Assembly (NCBI GenBank): GCA_943912335.1
Contig: CALTUD010000019.1
Span: 11,043 to 75,042 of the forward strand
DNA: 64,000 bases
Source: an uncultured Acetobacteraceae bacterium
GTDB lineage: Bacteria; Pseudomonadota; Alphaproteobacteria; Acetobacterales; Acetobacteraceae
Direction of reading: 5' to 3'
The stretch's first letter is position 1, and every line of letters begins with the position of its first letter. Shown piece by piece: positions 60,263 to 64,000 of this stretch. The notes under the pieces are model-generated. The model was not told the origin of the DNA and did no database searches. It was given only the letters and a program-made list of their open reading frames with translations. The position numbers and the translations under genes were made by a program.

Positions 60263-61683
60263 GCCGCGTGCCGGTCCTTCAGGAACTGGAAGAACTCCAC
60301 GCCTTCGCGCAGGCGGCGTTTCATCATCTGCGGCGACCGCACCATCTCGCCGACGATGGAGGCGATCTTCGGCGCCCGGAAATAGAACTTCCGGTAGAAG
60401 GTCTCGACGCTGTCGAAGATCTCGGTGTGCGAGAGATGCGGGTAGTGCAGCGGGGCGATCTGCACACCGTTCTCGTCGATCAGCTCGGCGTTGGCGGCGT
60501 CGAGCCAGCCATTCTCGGTCGCCTGCTTGTGCAGGAACGTGCCGGGATAGGGCGCGGCCAGGGAGACCTGCAGCGTGTGCGGATTGATCTCCTTGGCGAA
60601 GGTGATCGTCTCCTGGATGGTTTCCTTGGTCTCGCCCGGTAGGCCCAGGATGAAGGTGCCGTGGATCTTGATGCCGAGCTCGTGGCAGTCCTTGGTGAAC
60701 TGCTTCGCGACCTCGATCCGCATGCCCTTCTTGATGTTGTGCAGGATCTGCTGGTTACCGCTCTCGTAGCCGACCAGCAGCAGACGCAGGCCGTTGTCCT
60801 TCAGCACCTTGAGCGTGGAGCGCGGCACGTTGGCCTTGGCGTTGCAGCTCCAGGTGACTCCGAGCTTGCCGAGCTCGCGGGCGATCGCCTCGGCGCGCGG
60901 CAGATCGTCGGTGAACGTGTCGTCGTCGAAGAAGAACTCGCGCACCTGCGGGAACAGCTTCTGCGCATGCGCGATCTCGGCCGCGACGTGCTGCGGCGAG
61001 CGCGTGCGGTAGACATGGCCGCCCACGGTCTGGGGCCACAGGCAGAAGGTGCAGCGCGACTTGCAGCCCCGTCCCGAATAGATCGAGATGTAGGGGTGCA
61101 TCAGATAGCCGATGAAGTAGTCCTCGATGCGTAGATCACGGGCATACACGTCGGTCACGAAGGGCAGGCTGTCCATGTCGTGGATCAGCGCGCGGTCCTT
61201 GTTGGTGACGATGGTGCCGTTGTTGTCGCGCCAGGTGATGCCGTCCACGTCCTTCAGGTCGCGGCCTTCGGCGATCTCCTTGATGGTGAAGTCGAACTCG
61301 TTGCGGGCGACGAAATCGATCGGCGCGCCCTTCAGCAGACTCTCGTCCGGCTGCACGGCGACCTTGGCGCCGACCATGCCGATCTTCAGACTCGGCTTGG
61401 CGTCCTTCAGCATCTGCGCGACGCGGACGTCGGAGGCGAAGGACGGGGTGGAGGTGTGCAGCACCACCATGTCGCGATTCTTGATGTCTTCCAGGATCGG
61501 CTCCATGCCGAGCTTGGCCGGCGGCGCGTCGATCAGGCGCGAGCCTTCGATCAGGGCGGCCGGCTGGGCCAGCCAGGTCGGATACCAGAACGACTTGATC
61601 TCGCGCTTGGCCTGATAGCGGGAGCCGGCGCCGCCGTCGAAACCGTCGAACGAGGGCGGCTGCAGGAAGAGGGTCTTCATCAT
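60259..61683 (-). CDS. hpnJ: Hopanoid biosynthesis radical SAM protein HpnJ
   Basis: A 474-residue B12-binding/radical SAM-type protein. The N-terminal domain begins KTLFLQPPSFDGFDGG. The cluster motif is GRGCKSRCTFCLWP (C207, C211, C214), followed by EFFFDDDTFTDDLPRAE and HGTFILGLPGETKETI. HpnJ is implicated in conversion of ribosyl-type hopanoid to the cyclitol ether. Start: ATG at 61683, with a second ATG directly after it. It overlaps hpnK and lies 135 bases downstream of hpnI. Confidence 0.92.
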   Translation of the reverse strand: MMKTLFLQPPSFDGFDGGAGSRYQAKREIKSFWYPTWLAQPAALIEGSRLIDAPPAKLGMEPILEDIKNRDMVVLHTSTPSFASDVRVAQMLKDAKPSLKIGMVGAKVAVQPDESLLKGAPIDFVARNEFDFTIKEIAEGRDLKDVDGITWRDNNGTIVTNKDRALIHDMDSLPFVTDVYARDLRIEDYFIGYLMHPYISIYSGRGCKSRCTFCLWPQTVGGHVYRTRSPQHVAAEIAHAQKLFPQVREFFFDDDTFTDDLPRAEAIARELGKLGVTWSCNAKANVPRSTLKVLKDNGLRLLLVGYESGNQQILHNIKKGMRIEVAKQFTKDCHELGIKIHGTFILGLPGETKETIQETITFAKEINPHTLQVSLAAPYPGTFLHKQATENGWLDAANAELIDENGVQIAPLHYPHLSHTEIFDSVETFYRKFYFRAPKIASIVGEMVRSPQMMKRRLREGVEFFQFLKDRHAA

Positions 61684-61818
61684 GGTGCTAGTCGTCCTTG
61701 GATCGCGCAACGAGCGTCCGGGCGGGCGGGGGCCGGAGGCAGCCGGGCTCAATACGACGGGTTCGCACGCGCGTCACGCTCTTTCCCGCATATGGGTCGG
61801 AACCGTTGCGCGTAAAGC

Positions 61819-63111
61819 TCACTCGGCTGTCTGAGCAAACGGTCGGGCGGGCTGGTCCGTGACCGTGGCGACGGGCTCGGCGGCATGGCTGGGCGTGCCG
61901 GGCGTCGCGGGCCGGGCTGCGATGCGGCTGCGTGCCGGCACGGAAATCACGTGTCCACGCCACGCCACGGTGCCGCCGCGGAAACTGTTCAGCATCACCA
62001 CGGCGGAGATCCAGTCGCGCAGCGGCAGCAGGGCGGTGGACAGAACCGGCTGCGAACGGACGGCGCCGTCGATGATATGGGCCGCGCCCGCACGCCAGAT
62101 CCATACCCCGGCCAGGATGCCCCAGCTCCAACCGGCGGAAGGCGCTGCCAGCACCGCGAGCGTGGCCCAGAACAAGGGAAGCTGAATCGACGACAAGGCG
62201 TAGCCGAGCGGTTCGACGCTGCGGACCGTGCGGCCCCAGCGCAGCTCGTGCGCATACATGGCGCCGAGCGAGGCATCGGACACAGTGGTGCGGGTCATGG
62301 TGTCTGCGATGGCGATGGTGGCACCCTCGGCCCGCACTGCCTGACCCAATGCCGAATCGTCCGCCAGATGCGGCGACAGAATCGACAGGCCGCCGATCGC
62401 AGCGAGCGTATCCCGGCGAAGCGCCATGGTGGCGCCCAGGCAATCCTGACGCCCCAGCAGGCGCGACATTAGCACACCGGGCAGGAAATTATGGTTCACC
62501 TGGGCCGCCGCCAGCCGGCGGGCGAGGGTGCCGTCGGACGGGATGCCGCCATAGAGCGTGGTGACGAGACCGACGCCCGGCCGATGCAGCGCTTCGGAAA
62601 CGGCACGCAGATAGTTCGGCTCGGCATGGATGTCGGAATCCGACATCACCAGGATGTCGTGCCGCGCCGCCGGCAGCATGTTGATCAGGTTGCCGATCTT
62701 CCGGTTCGGTCCGTGCTGCTCGGCGGACACGACCAGATCGAGCGCCAGCTGAGGAAAGCGGTGCTGAAGGCGGCGTACCACGGCGATCGCCGGATCGGCC
62801 GGGTTCTGCACGCCGAACACGATCTGGAAATCGGGGTGGTCCTGACGGCAGAAGCTTTCCAGCGCCTGTTCCAGCATCGGCTCGTCGCCGTGCAGCGGCT
62901 TGAGCACGGTGATGGGAGAGGCCGGCGCGGTTTCATGGCGGCGTCGGGCGACGCCGCGCACGAAGCGGCGCAGCAGCACGGCGCCGACGCCGGCCTGGAT
63001 GCAGCCGAACGTGGCCACCATGCCGCAGAGCGCCGCGATCGCACGTCCCGTCATCTCGAACGGAGCGCTGGCTGGCGTCATGCGTCGCTGTTCGTCCTTT
63101 CTGGTCGACAT
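61819..63111 (-). CDS. hpnI: Hopanoid biosynthesis glycosyltransferase HpnI
   Basis: About 430 residues (or 420 from the ATG at 63081). An N-terminal membrane helix precedes a GT2/GT21-type domain with ITVLKPLHGDEPMLEQALES, DILVMSDSDIHAEPNYL (DxD), ILSPHLADDSALGQAV (acidic base) and HELRWGRTVRSVEP (the RW motif). C-terminal membrane helices follow. It resembles ceramide glucosyltransferase. HpnI is thought to add N-acetylglucosamine to bacteriohopanetetrol, the substrate later deacetylated by HpnK. The active site faces the cytosol. Confidence 0.9.
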   Translation of the reverse strand: MSTRKDEQRRMTPASAPFEMTGRAIAALCGMVATFGCIQAGVGAVLLRRFVRGVARRRHETAPASPITVLKPLHGDEPMLEQALESFCRQDHPDFQIVFGVQNPADPAIAVVRRLQHRFPQLALDLVVSAEQHGPNRKIGNLINMLPAARHDILVMSDSDIHAEPNYLRAVSEALHRPGVGLVTTLYGGIPSDGTLARRLAAAQVNHNFLPGVLMSRLLGRQDCLGATMALRRDTLAAIGGLSILSPHLADDSALGQAVRAEGATIAIADTMTRTTVSDASLGAMYAHELRWGRTVRSVEPLGYALSSIQLPLFWATLAVLAAPSAGWSWGILAGVWIWRAGAAHIIDGAVRSQPVLSTALLPLRDWISAVVMLNSFRGGTVAWRGHVISVPARSRIAARPATPGTPSHAAEPVATVTDQPARPFAQTAE

Positions 63112-63157
63112 CGGGCGCGGAGCCCGCCCGGTTGGGGAACGGCGCTTCGGGGAAGGA

Positions 63158-63826
63158 TCAGCCGCCCTGGAAGGCGGCGGTTTTCTTTTTGAGGCTGGCG
63201 ATCAACGCGGACGCGTCGCCGGACGCCAGGCTGGAGCTGAAATCGGCACGCTGCACCGCGACCTGGCTGATGTTGCCGTTCAACAGCACATCGACCACGC
63301 GCCAGCCCTGCGGGCCCTGGCGCATCACGTAGTTCACGTCGGTGGTGGCGCCGCCGGCGATGATGTGGGTGTGGACGATTTGCTCGCCCGGCACGGCAGC
63401 CGGGGTAGCGGCCGGATCGACCTTGAACGTGTCGTTGCCGCCCGGAGCGAAATTGGACACGTAGCGGGCTACGGTGAACTGGCGGAACTGGTTCAGCAGC
63501 TCGGTTTTCTGCGCGTCCGGAATGGTGCGGTAGCGCAGGCCGACCGAGTTCTGCAGCACGGTCTGCAGATCGAACGCGTTCTCGATGGAGGGGGCCAGCA
63601 TCTGGGCGCGTTCGGCGAAGCTGCCGCGCGAATGCTCGATCCGGCCCAGCCCCGCATAAAGCGCGTCGATCGGCGCCGTGGGCGAACCGGCCGCAGCGGA
63701 AGCGACGGCAGCCGTGGCGGGCTGGATCTGCGCCTGCGCCGCCATGGGCAGGAGCGCCGTGGATGCGGCCAGACCGAGACGGATCGTCGCGGTGCGAAGG
63801 GTCGGGAACATCATTGTAACGGGCAT
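63158..63826 (-). CDS. hpnM: Hopanoid-associated MlaC/Ttg2D-like periplasmic protein HpnM
   Basis: A 222-residue MlaC-family protein. The signal peptide is LGLAASTALLPMAAQA. The mature protein has IDALYAGLGRIEHSRGSFAERAQMLAPS and a lipid-carrier core (QFRQFTVARYVSNFAPGG, TDVNYVMRQGPQGWRVVDVL). MlaC proteins shuttle lipids across the periplasm; HpnM is presumed to do so for hopanoids together with HpnN. The ATG at 63826 (or two ATGs directly downstream at 63814/63811) lies 4 bases after the dxs stop, so it is translated from the dxs transcript. The 46 bases to hpnI suggest continued transcription. Confidence 0.9.
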   Translation of the reverse strand: MPVTMMFPTLRTATIRLGLAASTALLPMAAQAQIQPATAAVASAAAGSPTAPIDALYAGLGRIEHSRGSFAERAQMLAPSIENAFDLQTVLQNSVGLRYRTIPDAQKTELLNQFRQFTVARYVSNFAPGGNDTFKVDPAATPAAVPGEQIVHTHIIAGGATTDVNYVMRQGPQGWRVVDVLLNGNISQVAVQRADFSSSLASGDASALIASLKKKTAAFQGG

Positions 63827-63830
63827 GGGT

Positions 63831-64000
63831 TCAGCATTTCGGCGCGGCGCGATGCAAAGGCAAGCCCTCGCCTGCATCGCTGCTACCGGCTCCGTTCAGA
63901 CCGATCGCCTCCAGGGCGGTCTGGACGATGGTTTTTTGGTCCAGTCCGGCTTCTGCGATTTGGGCTGCGGGTGTGTTGTGGTCGATGAAGCGGTCGGGGA
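63831..64000 (-). CDS. dxs: 1-deoxy-D-xylulose-5-phosphate synthase, C-terminal end
   Basis: The reverse strand from the right edge reads PDRFIDHNTPAAQIAEAGLD, then a helix QKTIVQTALEAIG and a short tail, ending at a TGA at 63833-63831. PDRFIDH is the conserved C-terminal motif of Dxs. Only about 55 codons are in the window, so the thiamine-diphosphate sites cannot be seen. Dxs makes the first intermediate of the MEP pathway and feeds squalene and hopanoid synthesis. Its position just before hpnM fits that role. Confidence 0.88.
   Translation of the reverse strand, partial: PDRFIDHNTPAAQIAEAGLDQKTIVQTALEAIGLNGAGSSDAGEGLPLHRAAPKC

Noticed and set aside
1..64000. tRNA, rRNA, CRISPR array, prophage or replication origin
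   Set aside because: No tRNA T-arm-like stretches, repeat-spacer arrays, phage structural genes or DnaA-box clusters were found in the intergenic regions on reading. A tRNAscan or CRISPR search was not possible.

Overview
The window is GC-rich chromosomal DNA from an alphaproteobacterium, most likely an acetic acid bacterium (Acetobacteraceae). The reasons are hopanoid-associated genes in two blocks (hpnL/hpnN near 8-13 kb and dxs-hpnM-hpnI-hpnJ-hpnK at the right edge), an alphaproteobacterial tsaE/nucleotidyltransferase/addB/addA/trxA neighbourhood, frequent GTG/TTG starts with ATGA/GTGA overlaps, and IS5-family elements. No tRNA, rRNA or CRISPR array was seen.

Layout. 1-6 kb: the end of a periplasmic cyclic-phosphodiesterase/nucleotidase, a small lipoprotein, an 8-oxoguanine deaminase-like amidohydrolase, and a TonB receptor followed by a glycerophosphodiester phosphodiesterase. 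6-7.1 kb: small membrane proteins, one preceded by a compact three-helix RNA fold that pairs with its ribosome binding site. 7.1-12.7 kb: a PhnW-like aminotransferase divergent from hpnL, a CDP-alcohol phosphatidyltransferase and hpnN. 12.7-20.1 kb: an accessory region with two decayed IS5-family copies bracketing a flavodoxin, a DoxX-like protein and a LysR regulator. It continues with an AT-rich 400-bp stretch and a tightly overlapped aminotransferase/methyltransferase/glycosyltransferase-like-discoidin cassette. 20.2-23.5 kb: a copper resistance operon (small CysHis protein, copA, copB, small periplasmic protein).

23.6-30 kb: a purine nucleoside permease, an unknown protein with an HEIGH motif, a Bcr/CflA-type MFS exporter and a siderophore-type TonB receptor. 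29.9-33.6 kb: an uncommon DNA-repair cassette (radical SAM protein, DUF4130-UdgX fusion, alpha/beta hydrolase). 33.6-43 kb: DUF2939, MoeB/ThiF, DsrE, an SH3 protein, pyruvate kinase, a small secreted protein, a pectate-lyase-like secreted protein and a 650-aa unknown protein. 43-46.4 kb: a D-alanine operon (FNR-type flavoprotein, alr, dadA). 46.4-58 kb: tsaE, a sugar-1-phosphate nucleotidyltransferase, a catalase-family protein, addB, a sedolisin protease, addA and trxA. 58-64 kb: a serine hydrolase and the second hopanoid block, ending in the 3' end of dxs.

Working together: dxs supplies isoprenoid precursors for hopanoids. HpnI/J/K decorate the hopanoid side chain. HpnM/HpnN, and probably HpnL, are tied to hopanoid trafficking. 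AddA and AddB form one nuclease-helicase although their genes are separated here. UdgX and its radical SAM partner are a second DNA-damage module. Alr and DadA interconvert and oxidise D-alanine. The two TonB receptors, the copper operon and the phosphodiesterases suggest adaptation to metal and phosphate limitation.
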